Source: an uncultured Clostridia bacterium
GTDB lineage: Bacteria > Bacillota > Clostridia > Lachnospirales > Lachnospiraceae
NCBI GenBank assembly: GCA_946405675.1
Contig: CAMJIC010000040.1
Location: 1-14,575, forward strand
Direction of reading: 5' to 3'
DNA length: 14,575 nucleotides
In this document: positions 6,699-14,380 of the stretch, piece after piece
Position numbering within the stretch: the stretch's first letter is position 1
Layout: each line of letters starts with the position of its first letter
Translations under genes and position numbers: made by a program
Notes under the pieces: model-generated
Seen by the model: only the letters and a program-made list of their open reading frames with translations
The model's database searches: none
What the model was told of the DNA's origin: nothing

Positions 6699-7556
6699 TT
6701 ATTCCGCCTCGGTCTCCGCTTTCACGCCAAGGCTCTCGGCCAGGCAGAGCATGTCTGACGGAATTCCCATCTCCTCATACTTTGCAGCGATCTCATCAAA
6801 GGTTCCATTCTCAAGAAGAACGGCAAGATCAGAATTGATGGTCTCGCACAGGACATCGTTGCCCTTCTTGAAGCCCACCGCGTACTGCTCGGAATTCAGG
6901 CTCTCATCCAGGATGGAATATCCTTCTCTTCCGGCGGTCTGGTAATTCGCGACACCAACATCGATGGCAACCGCATCCAGAGATCCTGCCTGAAGCTCAG
7001 CGAACGCTGTGTTATAATCGCCAAACTGCTGAAGCTCCCCGAACGTCGCTCCAAGATCCGCCTGATCGCCGTCTTCCTCCAGAAGGGCAAGCGCCGCGGA
7101 GTCAGCCTGTACGCCTACGACTTTTCCTTCCAGATCGCTCAGGGACTCGATCCCGGAATCATCCGCCACTACGATCACCTGGCTGTTATCCACATACGGA
7201 ACCGAGAACGTATAGCTGTCCTCCCTGCCATTCATGGTGAAGCCGTTCCAGATACAGTCAATGTTGCCGGACTCCAGCTCCATGTCCTTGGAATCCCAGT
7301 CAATCGGCCTTGCAACCAGCTCCCATCCCTCCAGGTCGCAGACCGCACCCGCAAGCTCCAGGTCAAACCCGGTATAGTCACCGTTGTCATCCATGTAACC
7401 ATAGGGCGGATACTCCGCGTCAAACCCGACAACAAACTTCCCATCTGTCGCAAGTCCCGCAGACCCCGCCTCTGTCTCATCCGCAAACGAAACCATGCCA
7501 AGCGCGGAAACCGCCATTGCCGTACACAGAACACCTGCAAGAACCTTCTTCATCAT
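6699..7556 (-). CDS. Extracellular amino acid-binding protein of an ABC importer
   Basis: This is a periplasmic-binding-protein family 3 (PBPb) solute receptor. After a hydrophobic signal peptide ending near VSFADE, it shows the family patterns FVVGFDAEYPPYGYMDDNG, YTGFDLELA, GNIDCIWNGFTMNGRE, YTFSVPY and AVAIDVGVANY. The Arg in GRE and the Asp in AIDV are the usual ligands for the amino acid carboxylate and amino groups, so a polar amino acid is the expected cargo. The only early Cys is in the signal core and has Leu before it, so there is no convincing lipobox. ATG 7556 was chosen because GGAGG lies 6 bases upstream; ATG 7562 abuts the ribosome site, and ATG 7553 is also possible. It is first in the transporter operon. 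The specific cargo is not determined. Confidence 0.92.
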   Translation of the reverse strand: MMKKVLAGVLCTAMAVSALGMVSFADETEAGSAGLATDGKFVVGFDAEYPPYGYMDDNGDYTGFDLELAGAVCDLEGWELVARPIDWDSKDMELESGNIDCIWNGFTMNGREDSYTFSVPYVDNSQVIVVADDSGIESLSDLEGKVVGVQADSAALALLEEDGDQADLGATFGELQQFGDYNTAFAELQAGSLDAVAIDVGVANYQTAGREGYSILDESLNSEQYAVGFKKGNDVLCETINSDLAVLLENGTFDEIAAKYEEMGIPSDMLCLAESLGVKAETEAE

Positions 7557-7605
7557 AACCATCCTCCATTACACTTCACCGGCACATTCGCCGTCCTTCT
7601 CCTGA

Positions 7606-7663
7606 TTATCACTTTAATGTGATAAAGCATTAAGATGGTATCATGGTAAGCAGCGGATGTCAA
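7606..7663 (-). promoter_or_regulatory. Promoter and 20-bp operator dyad of the amino acid transporter operon
   Basis: On the minus strand a perfect TTGACA (7658-7663) lies 17 bases from TACCAT (7635-7640), a strong housekeeping-type promoter. A dyad with perfect 7-base arms, TTATCACATTAAAGTGATAA, spans 7606-7625, just past the expected start of transcription. A repressor there would block elongation, so ligand- or nutrient-controlled repression is inferred. The predicted leader to ATG 7556 is about 70 bases. Confidence 0.65.
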
Positions 7664-7738
7664 GGCTTGCGGGGATTTCAAATCACGGCCCGCTGGCAGG
7701 GGTGCAGCTTGCAACGGCAGGTGTGATAGAAGCAAGCC

Positions 7739-8209
7739 TCATGAACCTGCTCCGCAGATCTTCTCCATTGCGTTCAGGATGTTCTCATAGCCGGTGCACC
7801 TGCACAGGTGCCCCGCGATCAGCTTCCTGAGTTCATCCCTGGTGTACTTCTTCCCGGTTCCCGCCAGCTCCACCGCCGTCATGATCAGGCCCGGCGTGCA
7901 GAAACCGCACTGCACGGCTGCCTCGTCGATGAATGCCTGCTGGATGGGGTTCAGTTCCCCATTCGGACCCTTCAGACCCTCCGTCGTCAGGATGTGCTTG
8001 CCTTCCGCCCACATCGTCAGGTACAGGCATGTATCCACCGCAACCCCGTCGATCAGGACTGTGCAGGCTCCGCATTCTCCGACACCGCATCCTTTCTTCA
8101 CGGAAGTCAGGTTCAGCCTGTCCCGCAGTGTCTCCAGAAGGCTCTCCCGGGGATCGTGCGCCAGCTCAACTTCATTTCCATTGACCCACATATGAACGAT
8201 ATTCAGCAT
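7739..8209 (-). CDS. xdhC: Xanthine dehydrogenase-type 2Fe-2S subunit
   Basis: This small iron-sulfur subunit passes electrons from the molybdenum centre to the FAD subunit. Cys 41, 46, 49 and 61 (CGVGECGAC...C) form the plant-ferredoxin-type cluster. Cys 101, 104, 136 and 138 (QCGFCTPG and CRCTGY) form the second cluster next to the molybdopterin. The length of 156 residues is normal for stand-alone XdhC/CoxS subunits. The start ATG lies inside the last codons of xdhB, with a 7-base overlap, so translation is probably coupled. The order xdhA-xdhB-xdhC is the same as in E. coli. It is the last gene of the hydroxylase unit; the transporter promoter begins about 75 bases downstream. Confidence 0.95.
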   Translation of the reverse strand: MLNIVHMWVNGNEVELAHDPRESLLETLRDRLNLTSVKKGCGVGECGACTVLIDGVAVDTCLYLTMWAEGKHILTTEGLKGPNGELNPIQQAFIDEAAVQCGFCTPGLIMTAVELAGTGKKYTRDELRKLIAGHLCRCTGYENILNAMEKICGAGS

Positions 8210-9135
8210 GCCTGATCACCGCCTTTCCCATCCTGCGCCGCGACTCCCGGAGCTTCCCCGTTCAGGGAGCGCCGGATCGCTTCCTTCAGTGCACGCCTGG
8301 CCATCTCGGAGATGAGCTGCATCCTGAATTCCTTTGAAGCCCTCCAGGAGGATCTCGGCCTGACTTCGCCGAGCACCCCGGAATCAATCATCTCATAGAT
8401 CCGATCATCTTCCACAGAACATCCTGCAAGCGCTGCCTCCGTCACCGGGCAACGGATCGGGGTCGGCGCGGCGACACCATATCCGATCCTCGCCTCTTTG
8501 ATCGTCCGGCCTTCCTGGTCCAGCTTTACCCTCACGCAACAGCCCAGTGTCGCGATCTCCATGGCAGCACGTTTTCCGTATTTCATGTAGCAGCCTGTAA
8601 ATCCGGCATAATCCTCCGGCCTGATCTCGATCGCCCGGCAGACCTCGTCATGGCGGCGCACAGTCCTGCCAGGGCCTGTGTAAAACTCTGTCACGCTTAC
8701 GCGCCGGATGCCATCCGTCCCCTGCAGCACCACTACCGCATTCAAGGTCTGGAGAGTTGCCGCAGAATCCGCGGAGGTCGCCCCATTGCATACATTTCCC
8801 CCGATGGTCCCCTGATTGCGCACCTGCGGCCCGCCGACCGTATCGACAGCCTCGCCAAGGTATGGGACATACCGCCGGATCAGAGGATCATTCGTCAGGT
8901 CTGTAAAGCACGTCGCCGGGCCGATCTCCAGTGTTCCGTCTTCCTGAAGCCGTACACCATGTAATTCCCTGATCTCATGGATGCTCACCAGGCTCCCGCC
9001 TGCGTCCTTTCCGTCCCGAAGCTTGACCAGCACGTCCGTTCCGCCGCTGATGATCTGGGCATCCTCATGCTCCGCAAGCAGCCTGACAGCATCCTCCACT
9101 GACTTTGCCTCATAATAACCTTCGATATCAAACAT
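8203..9135 (-). CDS. xdhB: Xanthine dehydrogenase-type FAD-binding subunit
   Basis: This FAD subunit hands electrons from the 2Fe-2S centres to an acceptor. The FAD pyrophosphate motif IISGGTDVLVKL is at residues 28-38, and GPQVRNQGTIGGNVCNGATSADSA is at about 100-123. The run PRSSWRASKEFRMQLI near the C-terminus closely matches E. coli XdhB as I recall it, and total length (310) is about 20 longer than E. coli XdhB, through a C-terminal extension. The ribosome site GGAGAG comes directly after the xdhA stop, 12 bases before this ATG. The physiological electron acceptor cannot be read from the sequence. Confidence 0.95.
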   Translation of the reverse strand: MFDIEGYYEAKSVEDAVRLLAEHEDAQIISGGTDVLVKLRDGKDAGGSLVSIHEIRELHGVRLQEDGTLEIGPATCFTDLTNDPLIRRYVPYLGEAVDTVGGPQVRNQGTIGGNVCNGATSADSAATLQTLNAVVVLQGTDGIRRVSVTEFYTGPGRTVRRHDEVCRAIEIRPEDYAGFTGCYMKYGKRAAMEIATLGCCVRVKLDQEGRTIKEARIGYGVAAPTPIRCPVTEAALAGCSVEDDRIYEMIDSGVLGEVRPRSSWRASKEFRMQLISEMARRALKEAIRRSLNGEAPGVAAQDGKGGDQAC

Positions 9136-9147
9136 ACTCTTCTCTCC

Positions 9148-11790
9148 TCAGATGAGACCGGCCTCCTGAAATGCCGCCACCAGTTTCTGCTGCGTCATCG
9201 GGATCTCCTTCATGGAAACACCCGTCGCATTCAGGATCGCGTTGCGGATCGCGGGAGCTACCGGAATGGCCGGGGGCTCGCCGAGCGCCTTATTGCCATA
9301 GGGTCCCATCGGATCATCCATTTCCAGAAATTCCACATGGAGCTCCGGGACATCCATCGCGGTGGGGATCTTGAAGTCCAGGAGGTTCGCATTCAGCGGA
9401 CGGCCTGTTTTATCATACAGAAGCTCTTCCGTCAGCGCGTATCCGATACCCATCGACATGCCACCGTGCACCTGGGCCTCAGCCAGCTTCGGATTCAACA
9501 GCGTTCCGGAATCATGGACATTGATGATGTTGTTGATCTTCACCTTGCCAAGAGGCATGTCCACTTCCAGGTCAACAAAGCAGCACCCGGAAGCGAAGGT
9601 ATTCTCCTTGCAATGGTTCGTCACCTCCGCCGTGATATGCTCCGAACGATCCAGAGAATAAAATGCATTCATGGCAAGCTCCTGCATGCTCAGCAGCACC
9701 TTCCCGGGCTTCACATCCTTCTCTACCCCGGTATCGCGCAGGATCGCCGCCTCGCCGTTTGGAAGGTCATGGATGTCATATTCCTTCACCTCACCGTCCA
9801 GCCATGCGCTGTACTTCGCGCTCTCCCCCTTTGATCCGTCATTTCGTGTATTGTCGATATACGATCCGCCAAATGCAAGCTTGCGGGCATTCGCCTCGGC
9901 GCTGTTCTCAGCCGCTTCTCCCGCCGCCTGATTTCCGGTGCCGGTGCCTGCCGCACAGACGGAAGCCTCCGGTCCGTCCCCCTGCAAAGTCCCATCTCCA
10001 TGCAGAGTTCCTTCTGCTGCATCCCCGGTATGGATCTTCTCACAAATGTTGTTCTGCCAGATCATCAGCTCCTCCGCAGGCCGGCCCAGCATGTAGGACG
10101 CGTAATCCAGGATCCTTGCCCGGAGCTCAAGGGCGCATTTCTTCACAGCCTTCCCGGTCACGAAGCTCTGGCGGGATGCATAGGCGCCGGTGTCAAAGGG
10201 AGCCACGTCCGTATCCTGTGTCGATATGATATACACCTTGTCCATCGTAATCCCGGTGGTCTCAGCAGCCATCTGGGAAAAGACCGTATCCGCTCCCTGC
10301 CCGATCTCCGTTGCGCTCAGTTCGACCTGGATCGATCCATCCTGATTCAGGATCATCCGTGCACTGGAGGTCTCAAGGGAAATGGGATAGACGCCCACCT
10401 TATACATGAAGATCGACATTCCCACCCCGTGGCGCACAGGGCCTGTCTGATTGGCATACGCTCTGCGCTTCTCGTCCCAGTGAATGAATTCCGCGCCGCG
10501 CTTCATGCATTCCTTCAGGCTGTAGGAATAATAGGTGATGCCATTGCTAGCCACGAATCCCGGGGGGACGCAGTTGTCCATGCGGAATTTCAGGGGGTCA
10601 AAGCCTCCCTTCGCGCACAGGTCATCCGTCAGGCAGTCCGCGAGGAATGCCGCCTGAGGAACGCCGTAAGCACGCATCGCGCCGGCCACCGCCGATGAAG
10701 TATAGACGGAATAGCCGTCTGACCGGCATCCGTATTCATCATGCATGATGTCCTTGAAGTTCGTTGTGATCCCGGCCGTGATCGCATGGCCGTGAGAAGC
10801 GTAAGCCCCTTTGTTCGTGTAAATGTCACCTTCCCTGGCAAGAAGTTTTCCATCCTTCGTCGCAAGTCCCCTCAGGACTCCCTTGCAGGCATGGCGCGTC
10901 CTCGTCTGGGAAACGCATTCTTCCCTGCTCAGTTCCAGGCATACACACCTTCCGCCGCAGGCGATGGAGAGATACGCATTCAACGGTTCATCGATTACAT
11001 CCTGTTTGTTTCCGAACCCGCCTCCGATATAGGGCTTGATCACACGCACCTTGCCCACCGGCCATCCCAGCGCCTGGGCAATGACGCGGCGCATGATGTG
11101 AGGAATCTGTGTGGACGCGACAACCGTCACCTTTCCGTTTGTATCGACATAAGCCCAGCTGGTGCATACCTCGATATGGCAGTGCGCAATCCTGGGGGTG
11201 CGCAGGGTCTCAGAAACCTCGATCAGGTTCTCCTCCCCGTATTCTTCGATGGCTCTTTTCTTTGCCTCGTCATAATCAAAATCCGGGGACGTCTTGAAGG
11301 ATGTGTGGACAAAGATGTTGTCCTTGCGGATGTCCGGATGCAGCGGTGTCGCGCCCTCGGACAATGCCTCCTCGATGGTCACGATCGGTTCATACTCCTC
11401 GTATTCCACCTTTATCAGCCGGGCTGCCCGCTCCGCAGCCACATTATCCTTTGCCACGACCGCCGCGATCTCATCCCCCCACTGGCGCACCCGGGTATTG
11501 AGCAGCTTGCGGTCAGGGACATCCTGATGGGCGGCCTCTACAGACCAGGGGTGACCCGCAGTCGGAAACTGGATATCCGGAACATCAAAGCAGGTGACGA
11601 TCTTCACCACACCGGGAACCTTCTCCGCCTCACTGATATCGATCGCCTTCACAACACCATTTGCGATCGTGGAACGCACAACCTTCGCCCACAGTGCATC
11701 CTTCGGCATGAGGTCATTCGTATACTTCGCTTCACCTGTCACCTTGCCCCTGGCATCTACCCGCGTAAAGCTCTTTCCCACTGTTTCCAT
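9148..11790 (-). CDS. xdhA: Xanthine dehydrogenase/purine hydroxylase molybdopterin-binding subunit
   Basis: This is the catalytic subunit that hydroxylates a purine ring carbon at a molybdopterin centre. It matches E. coli XdhA in order along its length: RVDARGKVTGEAKYTND, STQIPHIMRRV, PYIGGGFGNKQD, AGAMRAYGVPQ, ATEIGQGADTVFSQM, LNVHDSGTLLNP-like INVHDSGTLLNPK, GGMSMGIGYAL and LGEPPAIPVAPAIRNA. R373 and E838 correspond to the substrate Arg and catalytic Glu of bovine xanthine oxidase; Q263 replaces the second substrate-binding Glu, as in E. coli XdhA. It is 880 residues against about 750 for E. coli, mainly from an insert at about 587-695 rich in Gly, Ala and acidic residues. The start was set at ATG 11790, with AAGGA 10 bases upstream; upstream GTG 11829 and ATG 11823 lie inside 17-bp repeats and lack a ribosome site. 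The neighbour YqeB suggests a selenium-containing cofactor. Confidence 0.93.
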   Translation of the reverse strand: METVGKSFTRVDARGKVTGEAKYTNDLMPKDALWAKVVRSTIANGVVKAIDISEAEKVPGVVKIVTCFDVPDIQFPTAGHPWSVEAAHQDVPDRKLLNTRVRQWGDEIAAVVAKDNVAAERAARLIKVEYEEYEPIVTIEEALSEGATPLHPDIRKDNIFVHTSFKTSPDFDYDEAKKRAIEEYGEENLIEVSETLRTPRIAHCHIEVCTSWAYVDTNGKVTVVASTQIPHIMRRVIAQALGWPVGKVRVIKPYIGGGFGNKQDVIDEPLNAYLSIACGGRCVCLELSREECVSQTRTRHACKGVLRGLATKDGKLLAREGDIYTNKGAYASHGHAITAGITTNFKDIMHDEYGCRSDGYSVYTSSAVAGAMRAYGVPQAAFLADCLTDDLCAKGGFDPLKFRMDNCVPPGFVASNGITYYSYSLKECMKRGAEFIHWDEKRRAYANQTGPVRHGVGMSIFMYKVGVYPISLETSSARMILNQDGSIQVELSATEIGQGADTVFSQMAAETTGITMDKVYIISTQDTDVAPFDTGAYASRQSFVTGKAVKKCALELRARILDYASYMLGRPAEELMIWQNNICEKIHTGDAAEGTLHGDGTLQGDGPEASVCAAGTGTGNQAAGEAAENSAEANARKLAFGGSYIDNTRNDGSKGESAKYSAWLDGEVKEYDIHDLPNGEAAILRDTGVEKDVKPGKVLLSMQELAMNAFYSLDRSEHITAEVTNHCKENTFASGCCFVDLEVDMPLGKVKINNIINVHDSGTLLNPKLAEAQVHGGMSMGIGYALTEELLYDKTGRPLNANLLDFKIPTAMDVPELHVEFLEMDDPMGPYGNKALGEPPAIPVAPAIRNAILNATGVSMKEIPMTQQKLVAAFQEAGLI

Positions 11791-11808
11791 AAGCAGTTTT
11801 TCCTTTCC

Positions 11809-11893
11809 AGATTCAGGTTTCATCCGCACTCTGGTTTCATCCGTATTCAGAATTCACCCATATTCAGGTTTCATCCATTTTCAGGTCTCATCC
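11809..11893. repeat. Five-copy 17-bp tandem repeat between yqeB and xdhA
   Basis: Read on the minus strand, five consecutive 17-base units follow the consensus GGATGAAACCTGAATAY (11877-11893, 11860-11876, 11843-11859, 11826-11842, 11809-11825). The third unit is the most diverged. The first unit contains the end and TGA stop of yqeB; the last ends 18 bases before the xdhA start. Each unit carries ATGA and a second TGA, so translation cannot run far in any frame. It fills nearly the whole intergenic gap. Confidence 0.9.
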
Positions 11894-12789
11894 ACCGCCC
11901 GACGTGCGGCAAACCCTACCAGCTCCTGTACCACTGCTCCGCCGATTGCGCGTGCTTTGTCCGAGATCGTAAAGCAGTTCTCCCGCTCAGACTGCCTCGG
12001 GTCAATGTCCGCGATCTTGAATCCCTCTGTCACCGGAAAACCGTCCCGGATCAGGCCCCTGAGGATCCCTGTAAAGGGGGCGCGTACCTCAGTCTCCTGA
12101 GCTCCTTCCTGTGCCTCGACCACACAGATCGTCTGTCCTTCCTGTACCAGGTCCCCAATGTCCGCCCTGGCATGGAGAATGCCCTCGGAAGGGCTGTGGA
12201 GCACACGGTCCTTCGCATGTCCTGCGATCATCCCCGGCACACCGGTGTTCGGAAGGGCGCATCCCTGCAGGATGGGTCTTCCCAGCCGGTGTCCACGCAT
12301 CGTCTCGATCACCACGTCGCAATCTTCCCCGGCTGTAAAACCAGGTCCCAGAGCGATCACGAAGGGTGCCATTCCCTTTTTCGTCCCAAGATTCTTCTTT
12401 GCAAGGATCGCGTCTACGACCGCTGTCAGGAAGAGGTGCCTTCCGCCTCCTTCCAGCGTCGTCAGGCCGGTATCCCATTCACTGTACTTCTCCTGTGTAT
12501 CAATGATATCCCGGATCGCGTGTCCTTCCGGATCCACCATCATTGCAATCTGATCCTGAAACAGAAGATACTGCGCCTCATCCAGGTTATGTGCCAGGGT
12601 CACGGCCAGATCCTCGACACAGGCCTTCCCTTCGTATACCGCCTCCGAAAGGGCGACCGTCCTGCGGATCGCGGTCGGACGGCTGCTCTCAAGGATCAGC
12701 ACCGGAAAGCCCGCCCGTCTCAATGCCCATATGGTGCCGGTGGCAATATCCCCGCCTCCGCGCACGATCACAAGCTGATCCGTTACCAT
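11881..12789 (-). CDS. yqeB: Selenium-dependent molybdenum hydroxylase maturation protein YqeB (EF2563 family)
   Basis: This family accompanies Mo-hydroxylases that need a labile selenium atom and is thought to help insert or mature that cofactor. The Rossmann-type start VIVRGGGDIATG (residues 7-18), LESSRPTAIRRTVALSEAVYEG, VDAILAKKN, ALGPGFTAGEDCDVVIETMRGH and GRPILQG identify it. At 302 residues it is somewhat longer than the usual roughly 260-270, largely through extra sequence at about 93-122. GGAGGT lies 5 bases before ATG 12789. It is followed by the 17-bp repeats and then xdhA, so the most direct client is XdhABC. Partner genes often seen with it (yqeC, a mocA-like transferase, selD) are not in this window. 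Confidence 0.9.
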   Translation of the reverse strand: MVTDQLVIVRGGGDIATGTIWALRRAGFPVLILESSRPTAIRRTVALSEAVYEGKACVEDLAVTLAHNLDEAQYLLFQDQIAMMVDPEGHAIRDIIDTQEKYSEWDTGLTTLEGGGRHLFLTAVVDAILAKKNLGTKKGMAPFVIALGPGFTAGEDCDVVIETMRGHRLGRPILQGCALPNTGVPGMIAGHAKDRVLHSPSEGILHARADIGDLVQEGQTICVVEAQEGAQETEVRAPFTGILRGLIRDGFPVTEGFKIADIDPRQSERENCFTISDKARAIGGAVVQELVGFAARRAVDET

Positions 12790-12949
12790 TAGATACCTCC
12801 CATTCTGTACTTTCCAGGCATGCCATGACAGTTACTATACTCACTCACGTTATTCTTTTCCCGCGCCATTTCGAGCCAATGCGCATATGGGTACAGTAAT
12901 CTGTTTCTATCGGCAATCTTTTTCGTTCACGGGTATATGATTCCTGCCG

Positions 12950-14329
12950 TCAGAAAAACTCCGGCTTAGACCGTTTGATATATCTTCCCTGATTCTCACA
13001 GATCACTTTCCCGTCCTTCACTGCAAGGCATCCCCGCAGGTATACCTCATCGATCACACAGGAAAGCTCCATTCCTTCCAGGGGCGCGTAGTCACATTTC
13101 GACACCTGCGTGCTTGCACTTACCACCTGCCGCCTGGAAGGATCCAGGATCACAATGTCGGCGTCTGATCCTTCTGACAGCGTTCCCTTGCGTGGGTACA
13201 TGCCATAGAGCCTGGCGGGGTTCTCGCACAAAACCTCACACATCTTCTCCGGGGAAATGCGCCCCTTCGCGACTCCTTCCGAATAGATCACAGTCCCTCT
13301 TGTTTCCACACCCGGCATCCCTCCCGGGATCTTCCTGAAATCATCTTCCCCAAGCTTCTTCTGCTGTGTGGTGAAGGAGCAATGGTCCGTGGAGACCGTC
13401 TGGATCTCCCCGTCTTTGATGGCCTTCCACAGCGCTTCCTGATCTGACTTCTTCCGAAGAGGAGGCGCACAGACATATTTGGAAGCTTCCGCAAAGGAAG
13501 CATTCTCGTAGAGGGAATCATCCATCACCAGATACTGGGGGCAGGTCTCCGCGTAAACCTTCTGGCCTCGCCTCCTGGCCGCACGGATCTCCTCCAGCCC
13601 TTCCTCACAGGTCAGATGCACGTCGATCACCGGCTCATCCGCGACCTCCGCAAGATGGCAGAACCGGCCGATCGCCTCCGCCTCCGCCGCGGCAGGTCGT
13701 GTCAGGTAATGGGAACGCACAGCCCTGCGTCTTTCAGGGTCAGCGACCGCCTCCTCCCGCAGGGCATCGATCAGCCCGCTGTTCTCACAGTGGCACCCTG
13801 TCGTCGTCCCGCATTCCTTCAGCCTTTTCAGGACCTTCAGGATGGTGCAGTCATCGATCTGCGTATCATAGGTCATATAGATCTTAAAGGTGCTTGCCCC
13901 GCGTTCGATCATGTCCTCCACCTGTGCGCTGATGGTATCGTTCCACTCTGTGATCGTCTGATGAAATCCGTAATCGCATGAGCATCCTGCCTTCGCCTTT
14001 TCAAACCAGTGATCCAGCCCTTCGTTCAAGGTCTCTCCCGGGTAGGCCGTCCCAAAATCCACGATGGTTGTCGTCCCTCCTGCGATCGCTGCCTTTGTCC
14101 CGGAAGCAAAATCATCCACAGTCACGGTGCCTGCCACATGAAGGTCAAAATGGGTGTGGGCATCAATGAAGCCCGGAAAAACCAGCTTTCCCGCCGCATC
14201 CACTATACGGCACTCCCCCGGCACTTCTATGTGTTCCGCGATCCTTGCGATCTTCTCTCCATCGATCAGAATATCCGCTTTCCGGCTTCCAAGGGGCGAA
14301 ACAAGCGTCCCATTCTTGATCAGAATCAT
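12950..14329 (-). CDS. hydA: Dihydropyrimidinase / D-hydantoinase family cyclic amidohydrolase
   Basis: The enzyme opens a cyclic amide ring (dihydropyrimidine or hydantoin-like) using a two-metal centre. Metal ligands are visible: H58 and H60 in IDAHTHFD, carboxylated K149 in STFKIYMTYD, further His in VIDVHLTCEEG, and D315 in STDHCSF. At 459 residues it has the usual length and reads like E. coli HyuA (D-phenylhydantoinase) across the protein. ATG 14329 (MILIKNGTLV) was chosen since GGAGGT lies 6 bases before it; an upstream ATG at 14380 would add 17 unlike residues. It precedes yqeB by 160 bases. With xdh genes it resembles purine catabolic clusters; with preA nearby a pyrimidine role is also possible. 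The substrate is not settled by sequence. Confidence 0.92.
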   Translation of the reverse strand: MILIKNGTLVSPLGSRKADILIDGEKIARIAEHIEVPGECRIVDAAGKLVFPGFIDAHTHFDLHVAGTVTVDDFASGTKAAIAGGTTTIVDFGTAYPGETLNEGLDHWFEKAKAGCSCDYGFHQTITEWNDTISAQVEDMIERGASTFKIYMTYDTQIDDCTILKVLKRLKECGTTTGCHCENSGLIDALREEAVADPERRRAVRSHYLTRPAAAEAEAIGRFCHLAEVADEPVIDVHLTCEEGLEEIRAARRRGQKVYAETCPQYLVMDDSLYENASFAEASKYVCAPPLRKKSDQEALWKAIKDGEIQTVSTDHCSFTTQQKKLGEDDFRKIPGGMPGVETRGTVIYSEGVAKGRISPEKMCEVLCENPARLYGMYPRKGTLSEGSDADIVILDPSRRQVVSASTQVSKCDYAPLEGMELSCVIDEVYLRGCLAVKDGKVICENQGRYIKRSKPEFF

Positions 14330-14351
14330 AATGTCACCTCCCAGTACCAAC

Positions 14352-14380
14352 AGTTTATCACCCGCATTTCTCATTTGCAA
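14352..14380 (-). promoter_or_regulatory. Possible promoter of hydA
   Basis: On the minus strand TTGCAA (14375-14380) and TAAACT (14352-14357) are 17 bases apart, each 4/6 to consensus, with a leader of only about 15 bases ahead of ATG 14329. A perfect TATAAT also occurs further up (14483-14488), but the TTTACA above it is 22 bases away, too far for a standard promoter. Either could serve; no known riboswitch fold was recognised between them. Confidence 0.35.

Noticed and set aside
7664..7738. Terminator after xdhC
   Set aside because: GGCTTGC and GCAAGCC can pair but are about 61 bases apart and no T-tract follows on the minus strand.
11821..11829. Earlier start codons for xdhA (GTG 11829, ATG 11823)
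   Set aside because: Both fall within the tandem repeats and lack a ribosome site. ATG 11790 has AAGGA upstream and starts METVGKSFTRVDARGKVTG, close to where homologues begin.
11809..11893. CRISPR array
   Set aside because: The units are 17 bases and contiguous with no unique spacers, so this is a simple tandem repeat.
10741..12792. Plus-strand open frame of 683 codons across yqeB and the 5' part of xdhA
   Set aside because: It is antisense to two well-supported genes and reads through the 17-bp repeats with no known motif; it is a shadow of the GC-rich coding strand.
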